Assembly (NCBI GenBank): GCA_012960105.1
Contig: DUBV01000050.1
Coordinates: 1 to 64,000, forward strand
Direction: 5' to 3'
Source: Thiotrichaceae bacterium
GTDB lineage: Bacteria > Pseudomonadota > Gammaproteobacteria > Eutrophobiales > Eutrophobiaceae
Length of the DNA stretch: 64,000 nucleotides
This document shows, piece after piece, positions 54,861-63,911 of the stretch (position 1 is its first letter; every line of letters starts with the position of its first letter). The position numbers were made by a program, and so were the translations under genes. The notes beneath the pieces are model-generated. The model had not been told where the DNA came from. It saw only the letters and a list, made by a program, of their open reading frames with translations, and did no database searches.

Positions 54861-55868
54861 CTAATTAGGCTGTTTTTCTGGTAAACAGTGGTGTAACAGG
54901 GTCACTAAAGATAATAATAACAGTGCAGCGACTCCATTATGAGATACTGCAACTGGTAATGGTATATGAAATTTAATATTCGCAATACCTAGAGTTACCT
55001 GTGTAATTAGCAATATTAACGAAATAATGCCTGTCAATTTAAGCTGTTGCACACCAGAACGTATCGCCTGCATGGCTACGTAGAATATGGTAAAAAAGGT
55101 AATTATTGCGCCTATTCGGTGAGCCATATGAATAGCTGTTCTAGCGGGACCAAGTAACACGCCGCCTTCGTAATCAATACCGAGCCCACGCCAGAGTATA
55201 AAACCTTCTTTAAAATCCATGTTCGGCCACCAGACGCCCTGACAAGTTGGAAAATCAGGACAGGCGAGGGCGGCATAATTTGAACTGGTCCAACCGCCTA
55301 ACGATATTTGCAACACTAAAACTATAATTGCGAAGATAACGATGGGTAATAAATTACTATATCTAGCACTGACAAATACTCCTTGCTTAGATTGCTGACG
55401 TAATACGGTCCAACATAATAATGAGAGAATTGTTAAACCGCCTAGTAAATGCGACATGACAATAACGGGTTTTAATAACAACGTTACTGTCCACATTCCT
55501 AACATGCCCTGAAATATTACCAGGACTAATAAGGCTAACGAAAATCCACGCATGCCTGATAAAGAAGATTTTACCCCTGCCATGACGGCCATAATTAATA
55601 TTAGAAAACCCAAGGTACTGGCAACATAACGATGCACCATTTCTTTCCAGGCCTTCGCTTGCTCTAGCGGGCGTACCGCTAGATTTTCATTGCCCGCATC
55701 AACGTGATCGGGCACAAGTAAATTACCATAGCAACCCGGCCAGTCTGGACAACCTAAGCCAGCATCTGATAAACGCACATAGGCACCTAAGACTATAACG
55801 ACTAATGCCAGGACCAATGCTACACGCGCAATAATTAATAAAGGATTATTCATTTTATAAGTATTCAA
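54861..55868 (-). CDS. ctaA: Heme A synthase
   Basis: Oxidises heme O to heme A. 335 residues with eight hydrophobic segments and the COX15/CtaA motifs GLGCPDWPGCYGNL (with the cysteine pair), EMVHRYVASTLG, and HMAHRIGAIITF, whose histidines bind heme. It is the last gene of the surf1-sco-ctaA run. It should serve both oxidases in the window, because ctaB lies beyond the second cluster. Confidence 0.95.
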   Translation of the reverse strand: MNTYKMNNPLLIIARVALVLALVVIVLGAYVRLSDAGLGCPDWPGCYGNLLVPDHVDAGNENLAVRPLEQAKAWKEMVHRYVASTLGFLILIMAVMAGVKSSLSGMRGFSLALLVLVIFQGMLGMWTVTLLLKPVIVMSHLLGGLTILSLLCWTVLRQQSKQGVFVSARYSNLLPIVIFAIIVLVLQISLGGWTSSNYAALACPDFPTCQGVWWPNMDFKEGFILWRGLGIDYEGGVLLGPARTAIHMAHRIGAIITFFTIFYVAMQAIRSGVQQLKLTGIISLILLITQVTLGIANIKFHIPLPVAVSHNGVAALLLLSLVTLLHHCLPEKQPN

Positions 55869-55882
55869 GAAATAAAAATTTA

Positions 55883-56494
55883 CTAGCCTATGCGTGATCC
55901 GCGCAATAATTTTTTCAAATCTTTATAAATATCTCTTGGGTTCGCGCCGAGCTCGTAACTCATCATTAAATTACCAAGTGGATCAATTATATAAAGGCGA
56001 TGCGCATCTAATGGTTTATCGCTTTCATTCAAACGAAATTTATTCAGCAATTCATCTACGTCGATTAAATCATTATTTATAATTTGCTGGCCTTTAAAAT
56101 CCGCGAGCAACTCTTTTAATTCACCAACTGGTTGTTCGGTTAATAACAACACTTTTTGAACACGTAAGGAATGCTTGTCCATTGAAACATGTGTTTGACG
56201 CATAAGATAAACATTATCCATACAGGCCTTGTTACAGTTTGCAGCAACATAAGCCAAACTCCATTTACCAAACAAGCTATCTTTGCGATCATTTTTAAAA
56301 GGGTCGAGTAATGTCAGATCACCTAAAGGTCTTGGTGGATCGATTAGTTGACCATTATTGGACATGCCTCGCATTTCAAGAAAATCAGTATAGTTAAAAA
56401 CATACCAGGACAAGATTAATGGACTAGTAAACATCAAGACGACCATAACAATCGTTAACTTATTATTCTTTTTAACCTCTACTTCTTCACTCAT
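55883..56494 (-). CDS. Sco-like cytochrome oxidase assembly protein
   Basis: 203 residues with one N-terminal membrane anchor (LTIVMVVLMFTSPLILSWYVF). The periplasmic part has a CNKAC pair (C-x3-C, about residues 88-92) and a later histidine in PLDAHRLYIIDPLGN, which fits a Sco/thioredoxin-like copper or thiol carrier. A usual Sco family neighbour is also found here in other gammaproteobacteria. It overlaps surf1 by 4 nt (ATGA). A role in copper insertion into CuA is likely but inferred. Confidence 0.78.
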   Translation of the reverse strand: MSEEVEVKKNNKLTIVMVVLMFTSPLILSWYVFNYTDFLEMRGMSNNGQLIDPPRPLGDLTLLDPFKNDRKDSLFGKWSLAYVAANCNKACMDNVYLMRQTHVSMDKHSLRVQKVLLLTEQPVGELKELLADFKGQQIINNDLIDVDELLNKFRLNESDKPLDAHRLYIIDPLGNLMMSYELGANPRDIYKDLKKLLRGSRIG

Positions 56495-57249
56495 GTCTTT
56501 AATCCTGTCTTGTCTATTTTCTTAATATTTAAAACTAGATATATAATCAGTAAAACTATTGCAAATGCGAACCATTGGAACGCATAGCCATTATGCATGT
56601 TCACACCTGAGCCGGGCAAGCGCCACTTCCTAAGATAACCATGTTCAGACTCTGGCTCTAATCTTATTACGTAAGGCAGTAACTTAATGCTTGTTAATTT
56701 TTCCAACTCTTCAATATTTATTCGTTGTACACGGTATATTGTTTCTGTTATTTGTTCTGGCGGCATATCTTTTAATATCAAGCCGGTTTTTGGCAGTTCT
56801 TTTACAACAGCATTAATTTCTATTAAGCCATTTGTCATTACTAATTTTGGAGTTACTTTGCGATCAGCATTAGCAAGCAACCAACCACGATTTACCAGAA
56901 CGACCTTTTCACTTTGATCTATAACAAAAGGGGTATAGATAAAGTATCCTGCACGTGTATCTTCTACCTGATTGTCCAACAGTATTTGATATTGCTCTAA
57001 AAACGCACCTGTTAATTTAACGCGTTTCCACAATAGCGCTTCTTTATCTAACTCATTATTTTGTACTTTATTAAAATCAATTGCTGCAGCTGATTGTCTA
57101 GCTTCAAATTCGGCAAATATATTTCTTTTTTGTTTAACACGATCAAGTTGCCAAAACCCTAACGAAATAAATAAATAAGTACAAACTAAGGCTAACAAAC
57201 TTGTAAAAAGCCTGGGGCTAAAACACCAGTTTCCAATAATTAGTTTCAT
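56491..57249 (-). CDS. SURF1 family cytochrome oxidase assembly protein
   Basis: 252 residues with a membrane segment at each end (FTSLLALVCTYLFISLGFWQLDR and YAFQWFAFAIVLLIIYLVLNI). The family motifs GYFIYTPFVI and VLVNRGWL, and the C-terminal HNGYAFQWFAFA stretch, are clear. SURF1 helps insert heme A into subunit I. It is close to coxC, with the DUF2909 gene on the other strand between them. Confidence 0.92.
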   Translation of the reverse strand: MKLIIGNWCFSPRLFTSLLALVCTYLFISLGFWQLDRVKQKRNIFAEFEARQSAAAIDFNKVQNNELDKEALLWKRVKLTGAFLEQYQILLDNQVEDTRAGYFIYTPFVIDQSEKVVLVNRGWLLANADRKVTPKLVMTNGLIEINAVVKELPKTGLILKDMPPEQITETIYRVQRINIEELEKLTSIKLLPYVIRLEPESEHGYLRKWRLPGSGVNMHNGYAFQWFAFAIVLLIIYLVLNIKKIDKTGLKT

Positions 57250-57307
57250 AAAAAAATGTTTGCTAGTTATACTGCACGAATATTCTCAATCATATAAAAC
57301 TAAACCT

Positions 57308-57526
57308 ATGGCCACATTACTTTTTAAAATATACATCGTGATCATACTTTTCTCGATAGCTGCTTCATTGATAGCTGGTGGATTTTTTCTCGTTAAGGAT
57401 GATTCTAAATCAAAACGCCTTGTCACCTCACTTACTTTTAGAATATCTCTTTCGGTTATTCTCTTTATTTCTCTATTCGTTGGTTTCAGGTTTGGTTGGA
57501 TTCAGCCACACAGTGCCGGCTTTTAA
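57308..57526 (+). CDS. DUF2909-like twin transmembrane protein
   Basis: ATG 57308 (MATLLFKIYIVIILF) gives 72 residues; the ORF track start is a TTG 16 codons earlier. Two hydrophobic segments flank GGFFLVKDDSKSKRLVTSLTFRISLS, the DUF2909 pattern. The gene lies on the opposite strand between coxC and surf1, converging with coxC. Function is unknown; genomic context links it to cytochrome oxidase. Confidence 0.82.
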   Translation: MATLLFKIYIVIILFSIAASLIAGGFFLVKDDSKSKRLVTSLTFRISLSVILFISLFVGFRFGWIQPHSAGF

Positions 57527-57553
57527 AACCACTTAAACTTTATAATAACCCAA

Positions 57554-57581
57554 ATAAAAAAGGCGCTGCAAAAGCAGCGCC
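57554..57581 (-). terminator. Rho-independent terminator of the coxB-A-G-C run
   Basis: GGCGCTGC and GCAGCGCC pair with an AAAA loop; on the minus strand the stem is followed by a T-run (CCTTTTTTATTTG). It lies 25 nt after the coxC stop and also between the convergent DUF2909 gene, so surf1-sco-ctaA needs a separate promoter. Confidence 0.88.
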
Positions 57582-57605
57582 TCCTTATGCTGTTTCTCTG
57601 TTTAA

Positions 57606-58499
57606 CTATATCCAGTAAACAAAGATATATAAACCTAACCAGACGACGTCAACAAAGTGCCAATACCAGGCTACGCCTTCAAAAGCGAAGTGATCTTTTG
57701 AAGAGAAATGACCCTTCATGGATCTAATCAGAATAATAAAAATCATGGTTGCACCCATAGTCACATGAAAACCATGAAAACCCGTCAACATGAAAAAGGT
57801 TGAACCATAAACGCCAGACTTCATGGTTAAATCAAGTTCATGATACGCATGTGCATATTCACCAATTTGAAAATAAACAAAAACGATACCTAATAAAACC
57901 GTTGCCGCCAACCACCAACATAAAGGAGCACGGTGATCCTTCCTTAAGGCATGGTGAGCCAAGGTAATGGTTACGCCGCTAGATAGCAGAAGTATTGTGT
58001 TCACAAGAGGGACATCAAACGCAGGGATGACATCTTTAATCGCTGTATATTGCGACTCAACACCAGCTAAAGCCATATCGGGCGTCGTCAGTAATGGCCA
58101 TACTGCTTTAAAATCAGGCCATAAGAACATATGTGTCGCAAAACCAGCTCCTTCGCCACCTAACCATGGCACTGATAACACTCTTATGTAGAAGAGAGCG
58201 CCAAAGAATGCTGCGAAGAACATCACTTCAGAAAAGATAAACCAACTCATGCCCCAACGGAAACTGATATCAACCTGCTTGCTGTAATTTCCCGCCATGC
58301 TTTCTCTGATAACATCAGAAAACCAGCCAGAGAACATATAGATAACTGCAGCAATACCCATACCTAGTATGAAAGTACCGAAGCCCGACCCATTCAGCAT
58401 CATGCCACCACCGATAAAGGTGAGAAACAACGCCAAGGTACCAACTATCGGCCAACGACTTGGTTCCGGGATAAAATATGTGTCACTAGAATCTGACAT
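57606..58499 (-). CDS. coxC: Cytochrome c oxidase subunit III
   Basis: 297 residues with seven hydrophobic segments. Motifs: WPIVGTLALFLTFIGGGMMLN at the start, WGMSWFIFSEVMFFAAFFGALFY, GEYAHAYHELDLTMKSGVYGSTFFMLTGFHGFHVTMG, and YWHFVDVVWLGLYIFVYWI at the end. It stabilises proton uptake into subunit I. It is the last gene before the terminator and ends the main aa3 operon. Confidence 0.96.
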   Translation of the reverse strand: MSDSSDTYFIPEPSRWPIVGTLALFLTFIGGGMMLNGSGFGTFILGMGIAAVIYMFSGWFSDVIRESMAGNYSKQVDISFRWGMSWFIFSEVMFFAAFFGALFYIRVLSVPWLGGEGAGFATHMFLWPDFKAVWPLLTTPDMALAGVESQYTAIKDVIPAFDVPLVNTILLLSSGVTITLAHHALRKDHRAPLCWWLAATVLLGIVFVYFQIGEYAHAYHELDLTMKSGVYGSTFFMLTGFHGFHVTMGATMIFIILIRSMKGHFSSKDHFAFEGVAWYWHFVDVVWLGLYIFVYWI

Positions 58500-58535
58500 A
58501 ACTATTCCTCTTAAATATTTATTATTTTACTTAAA

Positions 58536-59108
58536 CTAACTAATCGTCTTAACTGCTTTAGTGTCAGATGCTGCTACATCAGCATTATCTGTTACTAGAA
58601 AAAATGTATATGACAAAGTCATAATCAAAATATCTTCTGGCAACTCCGAACCGACAATAAAACGCACAATCATTTCTTTACGTTCGCCAGGCTCTAATAG
58701 CTGCTTGGTAAAACAAAAACACTCGGTTTTATTAAAATATACCGAGGCTTTCTCTGGTGCCACACTAGGTACTGCTTTGCCGACTACAGCCTTGTCCGAT
58801 TTATTTTCTACAATAAAAATAGCTTCAGACATTTCTCCAGGATGAACACTCATCTTGTATTTCAGCGCCTTAAATTTCCAAGGCAAATCCGGGTGTACAT
58901 TTGAATCAAACTCAACCGTAACTAAACGATCGGCATCCACTTCATCAGCGCTTGCCTCTGACTGAGAAATTACCCCAGTCTTACCGCCGATGCCGGTTAC
59001 TTCGCATAGCACTGAGTAAATCGGCACCATGGCAAAGCCAAAACCAAACATTGCAACTGCAAACAAACCTAATTTCTTAGCAGTTTTTATTACGCCCTGT
59101 TGCGCCAT
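58536..59108 (-). CDS. ctaG: Cytochrome c oxidase copper chaperone CtaG/Cox11
   Basis: ATG 59108 (MAQQGVIKTAKKLGLFAV) is chosen over the GTG at 59111; 190 residues. It has an N-terminal anchor, then a periplasmic domain with FDSNVHPDLPWKF, and the copper-binding ECFCFTKQLLEPGE. It delivers copper to CuB of subunit I. The ATG overlaps the stop of the small upstream gene (TGATG), a sign of coupling. coxC begins 36 nt downstream. Confidence 0.95.
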   Translation of the reverse strand: MAQQGVIKTAKKLGLFAVAMFGFGFAMVPIYSVLCEVTGIGGKTGVISQSEASADEVDADRLVTVEFDSNVHPDLPWKFKALKYKMSVHPGEMSEAIFIVENKSDKAVVGKAVPSVAPEKASVYFNKTECFCFTKQLLEPGERKEMIVRFIVGSELPEDILIMTLSYTFFLVTDNADVAASDTKAVKTIS

Positions 59109-59233
59109 CACTTCATATACGTCAGGACGATAGCAGCATAAAATCCAAATGCCGCGACACCAACGATAATAGCGATGCGCATGTTTTTTGCTGCCAATTC
59201 CTTTTCAGCTGCTGTTTTATCATTATTACTCAT
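59108..59233 (-). CDS. Small single-span cytochrome oxidase-linked protein
   Basis: Too short for the ORF track. ATG 59233 to TGA 59108 encodes 41 residues: a polar N-terminus (SNNDKTAAEKELAAKN) and one hydrophobic segment (RIAIIVGVAAFGFYAAIVL). A small protein of this layout lies between coxA and ctaG in many gammaproteobacterial operons. The function is unknown. It starts 20 nt after coxA and overlaps ctaG. Confidence 0.8.
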   Translation of the reverse strand: MSNNDKTAAEKELAAKNMRIAIIVGVAAFGFYAAIVLTYMK

Positions 59234-59252
59234 AGTCTTTAAAACTCGTCGC

Positions 59253-60845
59253 TTATGAATGCGCTGACGCTTCCGTTACTTCTGGCGGAGTAGTAAAACT
59301 GTGGAACGGAGGAGGCGATGGAAGGGTGAATTCCAACCCATGCGCACCTTCCCAAACTTCGTCAGTTGCTTTTTCACCACCACGAATACACTTGATAACG
59401 ACCCAAACCATGATTAGTTGGCTCAAACCAAAGACGATGCCACCAATACTGATAATCGCATTCCAATCAGCAAATTGCGTACTGTAATCAGGAATACGTC
59501 GCGGCATGCCTGCTAGACCAATAAAGTGCATTGGAAAGAACAGAACGTTAACCGAAATCGTCGACAACCAGAAATGCCACTTGCCCAACGTTTCGTCATA
59601 CATATGACCGGTCCATTTTGGCAACCAGTAATAAATACCACCGATAATGCCGAAGATAATTCCAGGAACAATGACGTAATGAAAATGCGCCACGATGAAA
59701 TAGGTATCATGGTATTGAAAATCAACCGGGGTGATACCCATCATCACACCAGAGAAACCACCAATAGAGAACATAAATAAAACACCGATAGCAAATAACA
59801 TCGGTGTTTCAAATGTCATCGAACCTTTCCACATCGTCGCCGTCCAGTTAAAAATCTTCACGCCGGTAGGTACCGCAATCATCATGGTGGCATACATGAA
59901 GAACAACTCGCCTGCCAAAGGCATGCCCACTGCAAACATATGATGCGCCCATACAAAGAAAGACAAGAACGCAATCGATGCAGTTGCATAAACCATTGAG
60001 GAATAACCAAACAACGGCTTACGAGCAAAGGTTGGAATGATCTGCGAGATAATTCCGAAAGAAGGTAATACCAAAATATAAACTTCAGGGTGGCCAAAGA
60101 ACCAGAATACATGTTGGAACAATAATGGATCACCGCCACCGGCTGCGTCGAAGAAAGCAGTACCGAAAAATTTATCTGTCAACAACATGGTTACGCCACC
60201 TGCTAACACAGGCATTGCCGCGATTAACAAGAATGCGGTAATAATCCAGGTCCAGACAAACAAAGGCAATCTCATGAAAGTCATACCAGGGGCACGCATA
60301 TTAAATACCGTAGCAATAATATTAATCGCACCCATGATTGAAGAGATACCGAGTAGATGCACGGCAAATATCAAGAACGGAAAACCATCGCCTAACTGGA
60401 ATACCAACGGTGGATACATGGTCCAGCCACCGGCTGGTGCTCCGCCTTCCATGAAAAATGTTGATAACAACAAGGTAAATGAGAATGGAAGCAACCAGAA
60501 ACTCATGTTGTTCATTCTTGGCATTGCCATATCAGGCGCACCAATCATCAGTGGAATCATCCAGTTGGCTAGACCTACGCCTGCTGGCATTAATGCACCG
60601 AAAATCATGACTAGTGCATGCACTGTCGTCATAGAATTGAAAAACTGTGGATTTACAAATTGTAATCCAGGCTGAAATAATTCAGCGCGAATTACCATTG
60701 CCATAGCGCCACCGACAAAAAACATTGTCAGAGCGAATATCAGGTACATAGTACCGATGTCTTTATGGTTTGTTGAAAATAACCAACGGCCTATGCCGGT
60801 AGGCTTATGATCGTGATGATCGTCGTGGACAGCTGCGTCGCTCAT
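59253..60845 (-). CDS. coxA: Cytochrome c oxidase subunit I
   Basis: 530 residues, aa3 type. The A1 motif FFGHPEVYILVLPSFGIIS holds CuB His, Glu and crosslinked Tyr; WAHHMF and VAHFHYVIVPG hold the other metal ligands. The N-terminus HDDHHDHKPTG is histidine-rich and cytoplasmic. Downstream of coxB by 53 nt. This is the housekeeping form with standard assembly genes close by. Confidence 0.97.
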   Translation of the reverse strand: MSDAAVHDDHHDHKPTGIGRWLFSTNHKDIGTMYLIFALTMFFVGGAMAMVIRAELFQPGLQFVNPQFFNSMTTVHALVMIFGALMPAGVGLANWMIPLMIGAPDMAMPRMNNMSFWLLPFSFTLLLSTFFMEGGAPAGGWTMYPPLVFQLGDGFPFLIFAVHLLGISSIMGAINIIATVFNMRAPGMTFMRLPLFVWTWIITAFLLIAAMPVLAGGVTMLLTDKFFGTAFFDAAGGGDPLLFQHVFWFFGHPEVYILVLPSFGIISQIIPTFARKPLFGYSSMVYATASIAFLSFFVWAHHMFAVGMPLAGELFFMYATMMIAVPTGVKIFNWTATMWKGSMTFETPMLFAIGVLFMFSIGGFSGVMMGITPVDFQYHDTYFIVAHFHYVIVPGIIFGIIGGIYYWLPKWTGHMYDETLGKWHFWLSTISVNVLFFPMHFIGLAGMPRRIPDYSTQFADWNAIISIGGIVFGLSQLIMVWVVIKCIRGGEKATDEVWEGAHGLEFTLPSPPPFHSFTTPPEVTEASAHS

Positions 60846-60898
60846 GAATCTATCCTCTATTTACTTAATCTAAATAATTAATGTTATTAATGTTGTTA

Positions 60899-62029
60899 TT
60901 ATCGTGCTGCTTTTACATCTGATGGCTGAACCATATCGCCAGCATCATTGCCCCATGAATTTCGTTCATAGGTAATTACAGCAGCAAGATCGACATCGTT
61001 TAACTGGCCTTTGAATGCTGGCATTAAATTCTTACCATCAAGTACCTTGCTTATATGGTCGCCAGCAGGACCTGTAGCAATCGGACTGCCCGCTAATGCA
61101 GGGAATAAACCGGCAGCGCCTTCACCTTGTGCCATATGGCAAGCAGCACAGTTGGCTGCATAAACAGTAGCGCCTTTTTCCATTAACTCAGCCATGGTCA
61201 TGTCTTTACCAAGTGCTGCTTCAGCTTTTTCAGCCTTCTTTTCTTCAATCCAAACTGCGTAATCTTCTTTTGTTACCGCGTGTACAACAATAGGCATGAA
61301 ACCATGGTCTTTACCGCAAAGTTCTGTACATTTGCCTCGGTATGTACCGACTTTCTTGATGTTGGTCCAGTTATCATTGATAAAACCAGGAATCGCATCT
61401 CGCTTCCAACCCAAATCAGGCACCCACCATGAGTGGATAACATCCGATGCTGTTGTCAAAATTCGTATTTTTGTATCGATTGGTAGAACTATTGGGTTGT
61501 CGACATTATTCAAATAATTATCGATTGACTCTGGATTGATACCTGAGTCAATTTGAGCGGCTGCTCGATCATCTGCATGTAAAGCACTGACGATAGTGAT
61601 ATCTTCATCAAGATAATCATATTGCCATTTCCATTGATGACCTGTGACTTTCAATGTCATTTCCGCATCACCTGTCTTTTCCATAAAAATTAAAACTTGC
61701 GTAGCAGGAATAGCCATACCGATTAAGATTAAGATAGGAATAACGGTCCAGATGATTTCAGCGGTCGTACTGTGATGAAATTGCGCTGCAACCGCACCTT
61801 TTGATTTTCTATGATGGAAAATCGACCAAGTCATGACCGAAAAGACTACGATGCCGATAACGGTCACAACATACAAAATAATCATATGTAATTCATAGAC
61901 TCTGTGACTGGTTTCAGTGACACCTTCTGTCAAATTGAGCGGATATTCGGCCAGCACTGCCCCGCTCACTAGAAATAATGAAACTGCAATTAGACCAAGC
62001 ACAGTTCGTTTTAATTTATCGACTGACAT
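60899..62029 (-). CDS. coxB: Cytochrome c oxidase subunit II with fused cytochrome c domain
   Basis: 376 residues: signal peptide (LIAVSLFLVSGAVLA), two membrane segments, a CuA cupredoxin domain (CTELCGKDHGFM), and a C-terminal cytochrome c domain (CAACH) with a possible Met ligand in NLMPAF. It is the caa3 variant of aa3. It accepts electrons from cytochrome c or a fused heme. First gene of the operon, with a long 296-nt leader region containing an FNR-type site. Confidence 0.96.
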   Translation of the reverse strand: MSVDKLKRTVLGLIAVSLFLVSGAVLAEYPLNLTEGVTETSHRVYELHMIILYVVTVIGIVVFSVMTWSIFHHRKSKGAVAAQFHHSTTAEIIWTVIPILILIGMAIPATQVLIFMEKTGDAEMTLKVTGHQWKWQYDYLDEDITIVSALHADDRAAAQIDSGINPESIDNYLNNVDNPIVLPIDTKIRILTTASDVIHSWWVPDLGWKRDAIPGFINDNWTNIKKVGTYRGKCTELCGKDHGFMPIVVHAVTKEDYAVWIEEKKAEKAEAALGKDMTMAELMEKGATVYAANCAACHMAQGEGAAGLFPALAGSPIATGPAGDHISKVLDGKNLMPAFKGQLNDVDLAAVITYERNSWGNDAGDMVQPSDVKAAR

Positions 62030-62287
62030 ACAACATTCCTCAGCATTGATGGTTTTTGTAATATTTCTTTAAAATTTTTGTAATTCTTATTGAAGGCTAC
62101 CTTGCCGTGGTTAATTTGCGCTATACCCATAGTCGCTACCACATTGTCATCTACTATTAAAATGACACAACACCCTGATATCTTTAAATCTATTTCAAAA
62201 CTAAAGAACTCAAAACATTGTCGAGTCGAGCTAACTGCTCTCTCTCGGTGCGACAATATGCCATATTCGCCATTGTTTGCAACCTTC

Positions 62288-62301
62288 TTGATCTTGATCA
62301 A
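62288..62301. promoter_or_regulatory. Perfect FNR/ANR-type box upstream of coxB
   Basis: TTGAT-CTTG-ATCAA matches the FNR consensus TTGATNNNNATCAA on both half-sites. It lies about 260 bp before the coxB ATG. Possible -35 TTGCAA and -10 TATTGT elements on the minus strand lie just downstream, placing the box around -40 to -48, so activation or repression could both be argued. Confidence 0.7.
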
Positions 62302-62302
62302 T

Positions 62303-62320
62303 TTATTATTGCAATAATAA
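62303..62320. promoter_or_regulatory. 18-bp perfect palindrome next to the FNR-type box
   Basis: TTATTATTG is followed by its reverse complement CAATAATAA with no spacer, one base beyond the FNR-type site and five before the bioD stop. With no loop it is a poor hairpin, so a dimeric regulator site is possible. It is AT-rich, so chance cannot be excluded. Confidence 0.4.
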
Positions 62321-62325
62321 AATAT

Positions 62326-63003
62326 CTAGGAGATATCAGATAGGTCGATATTTTCAAATAATTTGTCTGGTTCAAAATTTACCATATAGGGTAAATCTGC
62401 AATATGCGGACATTCTAAAGCTGCTTTTATCGTTTCAATTGTTTCTTCATGAAACAGGTAGTCTTTATCTAACCGATTGCTCACCCAGCCCTTTAAAATC
62501 AAGCCATCAGCCTTGATTGCCTCAGCGGTTAGCAGGGCATGATTTATACAGCCTAGCTTTAATCCCACCACCATAATTACTGGCAATTCTAAAGACCGGA
62601 CTAAATCTACAAGGCTTTCCTTGTTTGAAAGAGGAACCCGCCATCCACCTACGCCTTCAACTATCACATTTCTGCTATTAGATGCTAGCTCTCTATAGCA
62701 TGCAATAATTTGATTTAGATCAATTTTTTCATTTTTTTTACTCGATGCGATGTGTGGCGCGACAGCTAATTCAAATACCGCAGGGTTTATTAAATGATAG
62801 TCCGTTGATTTGCTGCAATACCGCATTATTAATTCGGCATCTTCGTTTATTATCCTGCCGTTTTTAAGCCTAGCTCCTGACGCTATCGGTTTCATTCCAG
62901 AAACTTGATGCCCCTGGTTTTTTAAAGCTGTCATTAGAGCAAGTGTAAACCGGGTTTTTCCTATCCCTGTATCTGTTCCTGTAATAAAAATACCTTTGGA
63001 CAT
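62326..63003 (-). CDS. bioD: Dethiobiotin synthetase
   Basis: ATP-dependent carboxylation and ring closure of diaminopelargonic acid to dethiobiotin. 225 residues; P-loop FITGTDTGIGKTR, substrate site GMKPIASG, and VEGVGGWRVPL. It follows bioC by 2 nt. This is the end of the biotin run; no terminator is evident beyond the palindrome. Confidence 0.96.
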   Translation of the reverse strand: MSKGIFITGTDTGIGKTRFTLALMTALKNQGHQVSGMKPIASGARLKNGRIINEDAELIMRYCSKSTDYHLINPAVFELAVAPHIASSKKNEKIDLNQIIACYRELASNSRNVIVEGVGGWRVPLSNKESLVDLVRSLELPVIMVVGLKLGCINHALLTAEAIKADGLILKGWVSNRLDKDYLFHEETIETIKAALECPHIADLPYMVNFEPDKLFENIDLSDIS

Positions 63004-63005
63004 GA

Positions 63006-63911
63006 TTACTTTGGTTTTCGACTTGCCAGATCTTTCTTTAGATCTGCTAGTGATATGGTTTGAATATTTGTATCTGTCTTTATATTTTTTACCGTTTCAG
63101 ACTTCCAGGCATGCCCATATATGACTTCGTAAGTTGCCGGCAATTTATTATTCTTTCTATACGACTCGTAATGTTTCATGACTTTTTGCAGGCGTTGCTT
63201 TCCCGTTAGCGTCTTTCTTCGGCCATTATTAACATTGTGTGCGCCTATATTTTTTAACTCACGCATTAATTGCTTACATCCATCATAAGTTAAAATAATA
63301 TGCTCGATGCTCAGTACGGGAGCATCCATACCATTTCGCATTAATGAGTCACCTATGTCATGCATATCTACAAACGCATTCACATGTACTTTGTTATCGA
63401 CCTTGCGCCAACTCTCTCTTAGTTCCTTTAAGGTATCTGGACCAAAGCTGGCAAACATAAACACACCGCCAGGTTTTAGTACGCGTTTAATTTCAGAAAA
63501 CACCTGATCGAGATCATTGCACCACTGCAACATTAGGCTGCTAAAAACACAATCAACACTATTATTTACTAAAGGAATTTTATTTGCATCGGCACATAAA
63601 AAATGATTATTTGAGAAAAATCTCGGTGTGTGTGTACGTGAGTTTTTTATCATCTCCACAGAAATATCAACTTGATATATCTGCGCTTTTTTAAACAGTT
63701 GTTTTAATAGTCTTGATCCATATCCTGTGCCCGCACCTAATTCTAGTATTGTTTTAGGCTTAATCTTTATATGTTCAAAAGATTCAATTAACCGATCAGC
63801 TACTGTTTGTTGTAATAGAGCAGCATCATCATACTTTGTAGCGGCGACATTAAATGCCTCGCGCACACTTTTACTATCAAGCTGATAATTATTTTGTATT
63901 GAATCTTTCAT
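63006..63911 (-). CDS. bioC: Malonyl-ACP O-methyltransferase
   Basis: SAM-dependent methylation of malonyl-ACP, which disguises it for fatty-acid elongation in pimelate synthesis. 301 residues; SAM motif ILELGAGTGYGSRLL, DVDIS-type second motif (QVDIS), and SLMLQWCNDLDQVFSEIKRVLKPGG. The C-terminal 50 residues are lysine-rich. The ATG overlaps the bioH stop by three of four bases (ATGA). Confidence 0.95.
   Translation of the reverse strand: MKDSIQNNYQLDSKSVREAFNVAATKYDDAALLQQTVADRLIESFEHIKIKPKTILELGAGTGYGSRLLKQLFKKAQIYQVDISVEMIKNSRTHTPRFFSNNHFLCADANKIPLVNNSVDCVFSSLMLQWCNDLDQVFSEIKRVLKPGGVFMFASFGPDTLKELRESWRKVDNKVHVNAFVDMHDIGDSLMRNGMDAPVLSIEHIILTYDGCKQLMRELKNIGAHNVNNGRRKTLTGKQRLQKVMKHYESYRKNNKLPATYEVIYGHAWKSETVKNIKTDTNIQTISLADLKKDLASRKPK

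Noticed and set aside
57308-57526. Possible minus-strand continuity from coxC to surf1
   Set aside because: A strong terminator lies after coxC, and the gene between is on the plus strand, so a single transcript for both parts is not supported.
62011-62301. 96-residue minus-strand ORF just upstream of coxB
   Set aside because: It starts with TTG inside the FNR-type box, overlaps coxB by 19 nt, and its composition does not look like a real protein. I read the stretch as the coxB leader.
62090-62317. 75-residue plus-strand ORF in the bioD-coxB gap
   Set aside because: It lies antisense to the regulatory region, has no good ribosome-binding site and ends in an AT-rich palindrome. Treated as chance.
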